Shown here: positions 25,493-33,730 of the stretch, piece after piece
Position numbering within the stretch: the first letter of the stretch is position 1
Layout: the number at the start of each line of letters is the position of its first letter
Source of the DNA: Lachnospiraceae bacterium
GTDB lineage: Bacteria; Bacillota; Clostridia; Lachnospirales; Lachnospiraceae
DNA length: 44,434 nucleotides
Direction of reading: 5' to 3'
Assembly (NCBI GenBank): GCA_016284315.1
Contig: JAEEOO010000030.1
Coordinates: 1 to 44,434, forward strand
The notes under the pieces: generated by a model
Databases searched by the model: none
The model's input: the letters and a program-made list of their open reading frames with translations, nothing else
Told to the model about the DNA's origin: nothing
Made by a program: the position numbers and the translations under genes

Positions 25493-26629
25493 TTGAAAGA
25501 AATAATAATTGCAATTACAACGGCAGCACTTCTGATGGTAAACATCGGCAATGCTGCCGAAACTACAAAAGAAGGGTCGTTAAAATATTATGTCCCTGAC
25601 ATAGAGGTCGAGGAACAAATGGCATCCATGACTCTTCATGAGAAGGTCTGCCAGATGGTCATCGTATCAACCACGACTTTGACAGGAGTAAAGGATGCAA
25701 AGATCTCCGGGGATATAACAAAATCTGCGCTTGAAAAATATCCTGTTGGCGGCATTATCTACGACTCAAAGAACATTGAAAATGCTGAGCAAACAAAAGC
25801 AATGCTTTCCGGAGCTCAGAGCTTTTCAAAGATCCCTCTTATCTTAACTCTTGATGAGGAGGGTGGTCGTGTTACAAGGATAATGAATATTCTTGATACC
25901 ACCAAGATCGGGCCAATGCTGGATTATGAATCAGAAGGCCCGGAGAAAGCAAAGGAAAATGCAAAGATCCTTGCTAAGGATATTTCTGCTTACGGATTTA
26001 ATTTCGATATGGCCCCCGTGGCGGACGTTTGGTCAAACCCTAATAACAAAGTCATCGGAGACAGAGCCTATAGCAAAGACTTTAATAACGCGGCAGTACT
26101 TGTTTCATCCGCTGTGGAAGGTTTCCATGAAGGCGGAGTGGGCTGTACATTAAAACATTTTCCCGGTCACGGAGATACTTCAAGTGACAGCCATTACGGC
26201 GCAGTTTACGTTTATAAGACTCTGGATGATCTGAGAGCAAACGAATTTATTCCATTCAAGGCAGGAATCGAAGCCGGGGCTGATGCTGTTATGATGGGGC
26301 ACCTTATCGTCAGCGATATCGACGAAGAACCTGCTCCTTTTTCAAAGACCATAGTTACGGATATACTAAGAAATGAGCTTCACTTTACCGGGGTTATCAT
26401 GACGGATTCACTTCAGATGCAGGCTATGACAGATCATTACGGTGTGGGCGAAGTAGCTGTCAAAGCAGTAAACGCCGGAGTAGATGTCCTTCTTATGCCA
26501 ATGGATCTTGAAGAGACGGTATCAGCTATTGAAGCCGCTGTTAACGACGGTACTATCTCTGAAGAACGCATCAACGATAGTGTAAGGCGTATCCTTACCA
26601 TGAAGAAAAATCTTGGCATTATACAGTAG
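25493..26629 (+). CDS. nagZ: GH3 beta-N-acetylhexosaminidase, NagZ type
   Basis: This 378-residue protein contains the NagZ signature KHFPGHGDTSSDSH at 221-234, whose Asp232 and His234 form the unusual acid/base dyad of these enzymes. The nucleophile is Asp305 in MTDSLQMQAM. NagZ removes terminal N-acetylglucosamine, typically from muropeptides in cell-wall recycling. The N-terminus (MKEIIIAITTAALLMVNIGN) looks like a signal peptide, which fits the extracytoplasmic NagZ of Gram-positives. Only the catalytic barrel is present; the second GH3 domain found in some relatives is missing. The start is TTG with a weak AGAGA site. It follows an unknown membrane protein by 21 bases. Confidence 0.88.
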   Translation: MKEIIIAITTAALLMVNIGNAAETTKEGSLKYYVPDIEVEEQMASMTLHEKVCQMVIVSTTTLTGVKDAKISGDITKSALEKYPVGGIIYDSKNIENAEQTKAMLSGAQSFSKIPLILTLDEEGGRVTRIMNILDTTKIGPMLDYESEGPEKAKENAKILAKDISAYGFNFDMAPVADVWSNPNNKVIGDRAYSKDFNNAAVLVSSAVEGFHEGGVGCTLKHFPGHGDTSSDSHYGAVYVYKTLDDLRANEFIPFKAGIEAGADAVMMGHLIVSDIDEEPAPFSKTIVTDILRNELHFTGVIMTDSLQMQAMTDHYGVGEVAVKAVNAGVDVLLMPMDLEETVSAIEAAVNDGTISEERINDSVRRILTMKKNLGIIQ

Positions 26630-26663
26630 AAAGATGTATAACCATCGGAGACAGGAGAGCAAA

Positions 26664-26885
26664 ATGGCCGGAAAATATGATGATATAATCGATCATGAAC
26701 ATTATCAGTCTAAGAAGAGACCTCATATGAGCATGCACGACCGTGCTGCTCAATTCTCTCCCTTTGCGGCGCTAACCGGCTATTCCGAAAGGGTAGAAGA
26801 AGCGCAGCAGGCGTATTTTTCCCAGTCCGATATTGAATATGTTGCCGAAGAAGATGACTATTACGGCACACATTTTGATGACTGA
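26664..26885 (+). CDS. Small acidic-tailed protein, possibly YolD-like
   Basis: This 73-residue protein runs MAGKYDDIIDHEHYQSKKRP, then SMHDRAAQFSPFAALTGYSE and an acidic Asp/Glu/Tyr tail. The DRAAQFSPFAALTGY block is shared, as far as I recall, with small Lachnospiraceae proteins annotated as YolD-like. Those often lie beside an error-prone Y-family DNA polymerase gene. No polymerase gene is adjacent here, and the tail differs. AGGAGA lies just before the ATG at 26664. It follows nagZ by 34 bases and is closed by a strong terminator. The role is unknown. Confidence 0.7.
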   Translation: MAGKYDDIIDHEHYQSKKRPHMSMHDRAAQFSPFAALTGYSERVEEAQQAYFSQSDIEYVAEEDDYYGTHFDD

Positions 26886-26949
26886 AGCAGGATAGAAGCG
26901 CTACAACTAAAATAATAAATAAAGACAATTTTATGATCATGAATAAGGA

Positions 26950-26993
26950 AACTCGGAAATGTCAAAAAAGCGATTGACATCTCCGAGTTTTTT
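26950..26993 (+). terminator. Intrinsic terminator after the nagZ cluster
   Basis: AACTCGGA-A-ATGTCAA pairs with TTGACAT-C-TCCGAGTT, 15 base pairs with one mismatch around an eight-base loop, followed by TTTT. The remaining spacer to 27184 is AT-rich with no gene; a possible -10 box TATATT lies at 27147-27152. Confidence 0.9.
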
Positions 26994-27184
26994 GCACATT
27001 ATAACATGCTGACAAGATGCTTTTTGTACATTATCACAACATTATGCACAAATATATGTGCATGATTAACGCATTATCCGTCAAATAGTAAAAATAATGC
27101 TTATTTTAAGTAAAAGATTTCTATTCTAACTTGCCTTTTGATTGATTATATTTAGTGTAGAAGAGAAGGAGGGGGGAGATCAAA

Positions 27185-27736
27185 ATGAAAAAGAACATAA
27201 TATCAATCTTCTTGATCGCTGTATCTGCTTCCTTTATAGCCCTTATGGTTACGGGCTGTGGTAAAAAAATCGAAAGCTGGGCCTACGACTATGAGCCGAC
27301 CGAGGAAGTAGCAGCATTCTATAAAGGCGGAAAAGCCGTATTCAAAGGCGAAAAATACACCTACGTTAAAGACGATTCCTATATAACATTTACCGGAAAA
27401 GATGAAACATTAAAACTAAGATATACGGAAGACGATGGACAGATGGTTCTCTATGAGAAAGCCACCTATGTCCGCTCGGCGCAGACTCCCGGAGCTGAGC
27501 TTGTCGGAGCATGGTACTCCGATACTGTAAACGGCTGGTCCTATGAATTCAACGACAGAGGAGAGTTTTCAGAGGACGGTATCTTCTATGGATATTATTC
27601 AATTGACGAAGATAACCAAAGGATAATGCTCATGTATACGGATCCGGTTCCTAACATCTACATTTACTACGAGATGGATGGTGATAACCTGACTATTTCG
27701 TATCCATGGACTCTTGTTCCAACCACACAATCCTGA
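27185..27736 (+). CDS. Hypothetical lipoprotein
   Basis: This 183-residue protein has a lipoprotein signal peptide (MKKNIISIFLIAVSASFIAL, lipobox VTGC) and a Tyr- and Asp-rich mature part. A repeat-like block near the C-terminus (ELVGAWYSDTVNGWSYEFND, GYYSIDEDNQRIML) recalls the small lipocalin-like DUF5640-type modules of Clostridia lipoproteins. That resemblance is by eye only. GGAGGGGGGAG precedes the ATG. It stands alone between a terminator and the binding-protein gene at 27833. A weak AAAAGC/GCTTTT hairpin with a T-run lies at 27741-27766. Function unknown; likely on the outer face of the membrane. Confidence 0.75.
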   Translation: MKKNIISIFLIAVSASFIALMVTGCGKKIESWAYDYEPTEEVAAFYKGGKAVFKGEKYTYVKDDSYITFTGKDETLKLRYTEDDGQMVLYEKATYVRSAQTPGAELVGAWYSDTVNGWSYEFNDRGEFSEDGIFYGYYSIDEDNQRIMLMYTDPVPNIYIYYEMDGDNLTISYPWTLVPTTQS

Positions 27737-27832
27737 AATTAAAAGCAGCATGCGCTTTTATTGTTTTTAAAGTTTTAAAAATGGCAGGCAACTGCCGCGT
27801 CACCCTACTTTTGTAAAGGAGAGGAAAAAGTT

Positions 27833-29155
27833 ATGAAAATGAAACGTTTAGTATCAAGCGTTTTAGCCGGCCTTCTTGCAGTTACCATGATAGGCTGTAC
27901 AAACGCACCTGCAGGCGGAAGCGCAAGTTCCGGCTCAAGTTCAGGTTCTTCAAGTGCTCCTACTACTGCAGCAGAGAGTGGAAAGATCACACTTAACATG
28001 TGGTGTATCGCTACAGAGAGCGATTCAAACCGCAAGTCCTATGAGAAAGCTATTGCGGATATGGAAGCAAAGTATCCCGATATCACATTTAACTGGGAAG
28101 CTATCGAGAACCAGTCATACAAGACAAAGATCAAGGCGGCAGTTTCCGCTAATGAAACCCCCGACATCTTCTTCACCTGGTCATGCGCATTCCTTGGCGA
28201 TTTCGTAGAAGCAGGTAAGGTATATTGCCTTGACGAAGCATATGAGAAATATAAGGATGAGCTCCCTGAGAAGATGCTTGCCAATACCACTTATGACGGA
28301 AAGCACTACGGTGTTCCCACAACAATGAACATTGTAGGTCTCTTCGCAAACATGGAACTCCTCGGAGAAGTTGGATATGATGAGATCCCCGGAACCTATG
28401 ACGAGTTCATCGAGTGCTGCGATAAGCTTAAAGAAAAAGGAATCATTCCTTTCGGTTGTGCTGGAAAAGAGACCTGGTGCGTAACCGAGTATCTTGAGTC
28501 CGTAATCGAGAAGAGCGCAGGCGCAGATACCCTTAACTCAATCTTTGCAGGTGAAGCTTCATGGAACAATCAGGACGTTGCTGATGCAGTTGATACGTTC
28601 CAGAGTCTTGTAAACAATGGTTACTTTGATCCTTCAGGAATCGGACTTACCAACGATGAAGTAAAGAACAACTTCATGGCAGGAAAGTATGCATTCTACA
28701 TGAACGGAACCTGGAACTGCGCAGACTTCGCAGCTAACGAAGAGTTCTTCCCCAAGGTAAAGGTTGGCGAGTTCCCCGTTATCAACGCTGACAAGGCTAA
28801 GCTTGGACAGCTCATCGGCGGACCTTCAGATACCCTCGCAGTATCAGCATCATCACCCAACGCAGCAGTAGCAGCTGACTACGCTTTCGAACTTGGTAAG
28901 CTTATCTGCCACTACGGATATCTTGATGGTTGCGGACTTCCCGCATGGACTCCTTATGGAGACACCAGCAACGTTAACGGACTTACCCAGACTGTTGCAG
29001 GTATTGTAGCAGATTCAGATACAATGGTTCTCTTCGGTGATACCGCTATGGCAGCAGACTCTGCAGCTACCTATCTCTCATACGTAGATCAGGTTTACGG
29101 ATGCCTCCTTGATGGTCAGCAGTTCATTGATGGACTTGCTAAAGACATTAAATAA
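27833..29155 (+). CDS. Sugar-binding lipoprotein of an ABC importer
   Basis: This 440-residue family 1 solute-binding lipoprotein has signal MKMKRLVSSVLAGLLAVTM, lipobox MIGC and a Gly/Ser linker. Binding-protein features include ETPDIFFTWSCAFLGDFVEA, DGKHYGVPTTMN and KNNFMAGKYAFYMNGTW. AAAGGAGAGG precedes the ATG. Restricted codon use suggests high expression. It is the first gene of the second sugar importer and is separated from the permease genes by a terminator-like hairpin, which would keep it more abundant than the channel. The sugar bound cannot be told; the kinase-regulator pair downstream probably controls it. Confidence 0.92.
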   Translation: MKMKRLVSSVLAGLLAVTMIGCTNAPAGGSASSGSSSGSSSAPTTAAESGKITLNMWCIATESDSNRKSYEKAIADMEAKYPDITFNWEAIENQSYKTKIKAAVSANETPDIFFTWSCAFLGDFVEAGKVYCLDEAYEKYKDELPEKMLANTTYDGKHYGVPTTMNIVGLFANMELLGEVGYDEIPGTYDEFIECCDKLKEKGIIPFGCAGKETWCVTEYLESVIEKSAGADTLNSIFAGEASWNNQDVADAVDTFQSLVNNGYFDPSGIGLTNDEVKNNFMAGKYAFYMNGTWNCADFAANEEFFPKVKVGEFPVINADKAKLGQLIGGPSDTLAVSASSPNAAVAADYAFELGKLICHYGYLDGCGLPAWTPYGDTSNVNGLTQTVAGIVADSDTMVLFGDTAMAADSAATYLSYVDQVYGCLLDGQQFIDGLAKDIK

Positions 29156-29176
29156 TTACAGATAAGATTATCTGGG

Positions 29177-29216
29177 TCCTTCCCGGCTTCCTTAGGGAAG
29201 ACGGGAGGGATTTTTT
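29177..29216 (+). terminator. Partial terminator between binding-protein and permease genes
   Basis: TCCTTCCCG pairs with CGGGAGGGA (one G-U pair), with an inner CTTCC/GGAAG, followed by six T. Because the permease genes have no promoter after it, it probably acts as a leaky terminator that sets the ratio of binding protein to channel. Confidence 0.8.
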
Positions 29217-29252
29217 CCATGCAGGATTTATATAGAACCGAAAGGCTTTATT

Positions 29253-30128
29253 ATGAAAAAGTTAAAAAAAGGATTTGCGATTTTTATTTTCCTGCTACCC
29301 GGACTGTTTCTTTTTGTAAGTATTCTGATAGCGCCTATAGCAGTGTCTGTCTACAGAAGCCTTTATGACTGGAACGGTTTTAGTGAGGGTACATTTATCG
29401 GATTTGGAAATTACATAGAATTGTTCACCAATGGTTCTATTAAGTTTATGACTGCCCTGAAGAATTCCCTTATTCTTGCTTTCTTTTCTGTTTTTGTTCA
29501 GTTGCCCTTTGCACTCTTGCTGGCGCTGCTTTTGGGAAGAGGTATCAAGAGGGAGAAAACCTTCTTGTCAATATTCTTCATGCCTGTGCTTATATCAACA
29601 GTGGTTATCGGCCAGCTTTGGCTTAAGATCTACAATCCCGATTATGGTCTCCTTAACAGATTCCTTGACTTTGTCCATCTTGGTGCATGGAAGCATACTT
29701 GGGTTGGTGAAGTTGGAACTGCTCTCGGTAGTGTCATAGTTCCCACTATCTGGCAGTATGTGGGTTATCATATGCTTCTTATGTATGCCGGCGTTAAGGG
29801 TGTTGATATAGATCTTCGCGAAGCTGCAATGCTTGACGGAGCTACTAAGTGGCAGGTTGACAGATATATTGTCATTCCGATCATCAAGCCTATTATAAGA
29901 GTCAGCGTTATCTTTGCAGTCACAGGTTCGCTAAAGACTTACGACCTTGTTCGTATCTTAACAGAAGGCGGCCCCTTCCAGACGACGGAGGTTCCAAGTA
30001 CTTTACTTGAAAATATGCTGTTTTTAAGGAACAGGTACGGAATGGGAAGTACTATTTCCGTAATGCTGATCATTCTGTGCTTTGCATTTGCTCTTGCCAT
30101 AACCGCGGCTTTTAAGGAAAAGGATTAA
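29253..30128 (+). CDS. Sugar ABC transporter permease (MalF/UgpA type)
   Basis: This 291-residue permease has six predicted helices. The first (FAIFIFLLPGLFLFVSILIA) is followed by PIAVSVYRSLYDWNGFS, typical of family 1 sugar permeases. The coupling loop is REAAMLDGATKWQVDRYIVI and the late motif LTEGGPFQTTEV is also conserved. GAAAGG precedes the ATG. It stops three bases before the partner permease. With the product at 30132 it forms the channel served by the binding protein at 27833. No ATPase gene is nearby. Confidence 0.92.
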   Translation: MKKLKKGFAIFIFLLPGLFLFVSILIAPIAVSVYRSLYDWNGFSEGTFIGFGNYIELFTNGSIKFMTALKNSLILAFFSVFVQLPFALLLALLLGRGIKREKTFLSIFFMPVLISTVVIGQLWLKIYNPDYGLLNRFLDFVHLGAWKHTWVGEVGTALGSVIVPTIWQYVGYHMLLMYAGVKGVDIDLREAAMLDGATKWQVDRYIVIPIIKPIIRVSVIFAVTGSLKTYDLVRILTEGGPFQTTEVPSTLLENMLFLRNRYGMGSTISVMLIILCFAFALAITAAFKEKD

Positions 30129-30131
30129 AAA

Positions 30132-30980
30132 ATGGAGAGTATAACACAAAAGGAAAGTAAACCCGCTGCAAAAGTGGGGATTTATATATTCTTAAGTATC
30201 TGGGCATTGATAAATATTTTTCCGATCTATTTCATGTTTACCTTTTCTCTTAAATCAAACGATGAAATATTCGGAAAAAATATCATCGGTCTTCCGGCTA
30301 AGTGGCTTTGGTCAAACTACGCCACAGCGATGAAGACCGGAAACATGTGGCTGTACTTTTTAAACAGTATAATTGTTACTGTGGCAGCGATCGCGATCTC
30401 ACTAATGGCGGCCATGATGGCAACTTACGCCATGACCAGGATCAAATGGAAATTCAGTAAGATCACCAATGCCTTTTTCATGTTGGGGCTTACCATACCT
30501 ATTCAGGCTTCCATCGTTCCCGTATACGTTATTCTTTCAAGAGCACATTGGCTCAATAAGTATTCTACATTGATAATCCCTTACGCAGCTTTTGCGTTAT
30601 CAATGGCTATACTTATCTGTACCGGCTTTATGGCAGAAATTCCCTCTGCTCTTGATGAAGCAGCGAGGATTGACGGATGCGGATATTTCGGAACTTTCTT
30701 TAGGATCGTGTTGCCCCTTATGAAACCGGCAGTATCAACCGTTGGTGTTTACTCATATCTTCAGTGCTGGAATGAGTTCATGTTCGCAAATGTATTTATT
30801 TCGGACAAGGCCCATAAGACACTTCCGGTGGGAATTAAAGCTTTGTCCGGTCAGCATACAACAGAGTGGGGACCAATAGGTGCGGCTCTTGTTATTGCAA
30901 CCTTTCCGACGCTTATCGCATACCTGTTCCTTTCAAGGAAAATACAGGCAAGTTTTATTGCCGGGGCGGTGAAAGGCTGA
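30132..30980 (+). CDS. Sugar ABC transporter permease (MalG/UgpE type)
   Basis: This is a 282-residue permease with six predicted helices and the coupling loop DEAARIDGCGYFGTFFRIVL. It has the conserved W-N-E-F segment in the last third and the C-terminal QASFIAGAVKG end that is typical of MalG-type proteins. It begins three bases after its partner with no strong ribosome site of its own, so translation is likely coupled. The two-component system genes follow after a separate promoter. Confidence 0.92.
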   Translation: MESITQKESKPAAKVGIYIFLSIWALINIFPIYFMFTFSLKSNDEIFGKNIIGLPAKWLWSNYATAMKTGNMWLYFLNSIIVTVAAIAISLMAAMMATYAMTRIKWKFSKITNAFFMLGLTIPIQASIVPVYVILSRAHWLNKYSTLIIPYAAFALSMAILICTGFMAEIPSALDEAARIDGCGYFGTFFRIVLPLMKPAVSTVGVYSYLQCWNEFMFANVFISDKAHKTLPVGIKALSGQHTTEWGPIGAALVIATFPTLIAYLFLSRKIQASFIAGAVKG

Positions 30981-30991
30981 TATCAATTGAG

Positions 30992-31020
30992 TTGTTCACG
31001 CATGCTTTGCGAAGTATAAT
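30992..31020 (+). promoter_or_regulatory. Promoter of the two-component system genes
   Basis: TTGTTC (30992-30997), a 17-base spacer and a perfect TATAAT (31015-31020), 50 bases before the kinase start. The regulators can thus be made without the transporter. Confidence 0.65.
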
Positions 31021-31069
31021 CAAGGTGTAACAACAAGGTATTTGATCTGACATATTTCGCGGAGCAGAT

Positions 31070-32845
31070 ATGTTTTCAAAGATTTGGAAAAGCTTGTTCA
31101 CAAGTAAAAAGAGATTGTCACTGTCTACGGGGATAAAAAATGTGATGGTGGGAACGATGCTGGTGGTTACTGCATCCTTCCTTCTTTCCACATATGTAGT
31201 CACCATCAACGAGAGAAAAGATTTCTCAAAAAGAGAATCAGAAAGCGTTATCGCCACACTTTCAAACAATATTGTTTCGGAGATAGACAAATACAAATCT
31301 CTTTCCAGACTGATCATGACAGATGACAGCATTCTGACTTTTTTAAGATCGGATGTATCAAGGGTAGACATCAGCATGATCAATGATGCCAGATATGGGA
31401 TCATGGATATTTTGAACGTAACCGAAGGTGTGGACACGGTCATGATATTCAGGGAAGACATGATCATGGCTACAACCAATAGGTTTTCATACAAGTACGA
31501 CTCTGACGTGCTAAACGGTGAAGAGTGGAAAAAGGACATCTACGCCGGAATGGGTAAGGCTGTTATATCCATAAACAGCAATGGCATAGCTCATAAACTG
31601 GAACATAAACCTGTTGTAACCATTGGCAGGGCGATTTACGACATTGATTCCCAGAAAAGAACCGGAATTCTTTTGATGAATATTTCCGGAACTGCTTTTT
31701 CAAGACTTCTGGATAATCTTAATTACAGCGATATTTGCATCATGGGTGAGGACGGAAGTTTTATAGCCGGGAACAGCGAATATGTGGATCTTTTTGAAGA
31801 CGAATTCTTATCTACCGAGACTACACATAAAAATGTCCGGGTTAATAAAAAACTGACTCTTTTGTCCGGAGCCAGGATTGAAAATACTCCCATAGTAGTT
31901 ATGAGGGTATCACCATACGGAATGGCCGGAATCCCTCACAGGATGATCTACATCCTCGTATTCCTTTTATTTGTAATCATCCTGCTTACCGCATGTATTG
32001 GCTTTTATATAAGGCTAAACATTACTGAACCAATATTTGAACTGTCAAATTCGATGGAGAAAAACAGACAGTGCGGAAAGCTGGATAAGATAGAAGTACC
32101 GGTTCCCAATACGGAACTTGAAATGCTGGAAAATGATTATAACAGCATGATTGACCATGTGAACGAGCTCATCGGAAAGCTGGTGGAGAAGGAAAAGAAT
32201 CTCCAGAAGGCTGAGATGAGAGTTTTGCAGGAGCAGATAAAGCCTCATTTCCTCTACAATTCGATTGACACCATTGGTTATATGGCTTTTGATGCGGGAG
32301 CGAAGAATGTTCACGAAGCTCTGGAAACACTTGGAAGTTTTTACAGGAATTTCCTGAGCAAAGGAGAGAAGAATATACCTCTGTCGAGAGAGATATGGAT
32401 AGTTAAGGATTATCTTTCGATACAGAAATTGAGGTACGGAGATATTTTAGAGGATGAGTATGATATAAGCGAAGAGGCAACAAGTTATATTGTTCCCAAA
32501 CTTATATTGCAGCCTCTTGTAGAGAATTGTATTTATCACGGCATCCGTCCCAAGGGTGAAAAGGGGACCATTTCAATTAAGGCCGAAGTCATTGATGAAA
32601 AACTCCACCTTTCCGTCAAGGACACAGGCGTTGGAATGACGCAGGAACAGATAGAGAAGATAATGACAACTCAAAAAGGAGAAGAAGAGGATATTGATTC
32701 CGAGAGCTTTGGACTCTGGGGAACAATAGAGAGGATCAGATACTACACCGGTGTGGAGGATGTTGTATCTATCAGCAGTGAAATTGGGGAGTACACAGAG
32801 ATCGAGTTTACGATCCCGAATCTGTCGTATCCCGCGGGGGAATAA
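31070..32845 (+). CDS. Sensor histidine kinase, YesM type
   Basis: This 591-residue membrane kinase has two helices, about residues 24-46 and 285-310, flanking an extracytoplasmic sensor domain of about 240 residues. A HAMP linker (LNITEPIFELSNSMEKN) follows, then a His-kinase domain with the phosphorylated His393 in QEQIKPHFLYNSIDT. The C-terminal ATPase domain has the N-box LQPLVENCIYHGI and the G-box DTGVGMT. This is the YesM/LytS-like class that controls carbohydrate uptake with an AraC-type partner, encoded three bases downstream. GGAG precedes the ATG. It probably senses the sugar carried by the binding protein at 27833, perhaps by contact with it (inference). Confidence 0.92.
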   Translation: MFSKIWKSLFTSKKRLSLSTGIKNVMVGTMLVVTASFLLSTYVVTINERKDFSKRESESVIATLSNNIVSEIDKYKSLSRLIMTDDSILTFLRSDVSRVDISMINDARYGIMDILNVTEGVDTVMIFREDMIMATTNRFSYKYDSDVLNGEEWKKDIYAGMGKAVISINSNGIAHKLEHKPVVTIGRAIYDIDSQKRTGILLMNISGTAFSRLLDNLNYSDICIMGEDGSFIAGNSEYVDLFEDEFLSTETTHKNVRVNKKLTLLSGARIENTPIVVMRVSPYGMAGIPHRMIYILVFLLFVIILLTACIGFYIRLNITEPIFELSNSMEKNRQCGKLDKIEVPVPNTELEMLENDYNSMIDHVNELIGKLVEKEKNLQKAEMRVLQEQIKPHFLYNSIDTIGYMAFDAGAKNVHEALETLGSFYRNFLSKGEKNIPLSREIWIVKDYLSIQKLRYGDILEDEYDISEEATSYIVPKLILQPLVENCIYHGIRPKGEKGTISIKAEVIDEKLHLSVKDTGVGMTQEQIEKIMTTQKGEEEDIDSESFGLWGTIERIRYYTGVEDVVSISSEIGEYTEIEFTIPNLSYPAGE

Positions 32846-32848
32846 GCT

Positions 32849-33592
32849 ATGGACAGAACTTATAGGGTCATGGTAATTGATGATGAAGAGTCGGCCAGGA
32901 ACCTTATGAAGGCCGCTTTTGACTGGGAGAGTCTTGGCATGGAAGTGGTCGGAGAGGCTGCCAGTGGAATTGAGGCCATCAATACCATCGATGAGATCAA
33001 GCCGGACATTGCTTTTGTTGATATATCCATGCCTTTTATGGATGGAATAGAGTTCACAAAGCTTGCTACGGAAAGATATCCCAACCTGATCATTATCATA
33101 ATGACCGCCATTGACCAGTTTGAGTATGCAAGGAAATGTGTAAGTCTCCCTGTTTTTGACTATATGCTTAAACCCGTTGTCCGAACCGAGGTTACGGAAG
33201 TTCTTGAAAGAGCAGGTAATAAACTGGCGGGGATGGATGACTTTTGGGAAGCTATAGCGGATAAAGATGGAGCTACTGAAGGCGATAATCCTACGGAGTC
33301 TATAAAAAAATATGTAAAGGAAAACTTTACGGATCCTAAGCTTAACCTTGCTTTTATAGCGCAGAATTTTGGATTCAGTGCAAGTTATTTATCGAGGAAA
33401 TTCAAGGCAGATACAGGAAAGAACTTTGTGGAGTATTTGACGGATATTCGCATGACCAAGGCTATAGGTTTTGCGAGAAGCGGTTATAAAATGTACCAGA
33501 CTGCTTCTGCTGTAGGAATCCCCGATCCCAATTATTTCGGAAGATGCTTTAAAAAATACACCGGAAAGAAGTATTCGGAGTACGGTTTATAA
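32849..33592 (+). CDS. Response regulator with AraC output domain (YesN type, short)
   Basis: This 247-residue regulator has a receiver domain at residues 5-122 with acidic Asp11/Asp12 and phosphorylated Asp58 (VDISMPFMDG). An AraC helix-turn-helix domain follows at about 150-245 (LNLAFIAQNFGFSASYLSRK, then AVGIPDPNYFGRCFKKYTGK). Many YesN relatives are about 500 residues with a long middle region; here only about 25 residues join the two domains. It is co-transcribed with the kinase and is expected to activate the neighbouring transporter operon when phosphorylated. Confidence 0.92.
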   Translation: MDRTYRVMVIDDEESARNLMKAAFDWESLGMEVVGEAASGIEAINTIDEIKPDIAFVDISMPFMDGIEFTKLATERYPNLIIIIMTAIDQFEYARKCVSLPVFDYMLKPVVRTEVTEVLERAGNKLAGMDDFWEAIADKDGATEGDNPTESIKKYVKENFTDPKLNLAFIAQNFGFSASYLSRKFKADTGKNFVEYLTDIRMTKAIGFARSGYKMYQTASAVGIPDPNYFGRCFKKYTGKKYSEYGL

Positions 33593-33619
33593 TGATTTAG
33601 GATAAAAGTTTACGGAATA

Positions 33620-33660
33620 AGCCCGAAGATGAGGACAAGTATCTCTCTTCGGGCTATTTT
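33620..33660 (+). terminator. Intrinsic terminator after the two-component genes
   Basis: AGCCCGAAGA (33620-33629) pairs perfectly with TCTTCGGGCT (33646-33655), with further GAG/CTC pairing, followed by ATTTT. Confidence 0.85.
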
Positions 33661-33684
33661 GATATGTTTTCAACGATTATTTTA

Positions 33685-33693
33685 TGGTATAAT
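33685..33693 (+). promoter_or_regulatory. Extended -10 promoter of the YitT gene
   Basis: TGGTATAAT is an extended -10 element with a perfect TATAAT at 33688-33693, 38 bases before the start codon. The -35 region is poor, as is often tolerated with an extended -10. Confidence 0.55.
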
Positions 33694-33730
33694 AACTTAG
33701 AATAACGTATTATTAGATATAGGATGATGT

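Noticed and set aside
30955-31539. Antisense open frame of 194 codons across the kinase promoter
   Set aside because: It runs through the promoter and first part of a well-supported kinase gene; low-complexity Ser/Leu composition is typical of a shadow frame.
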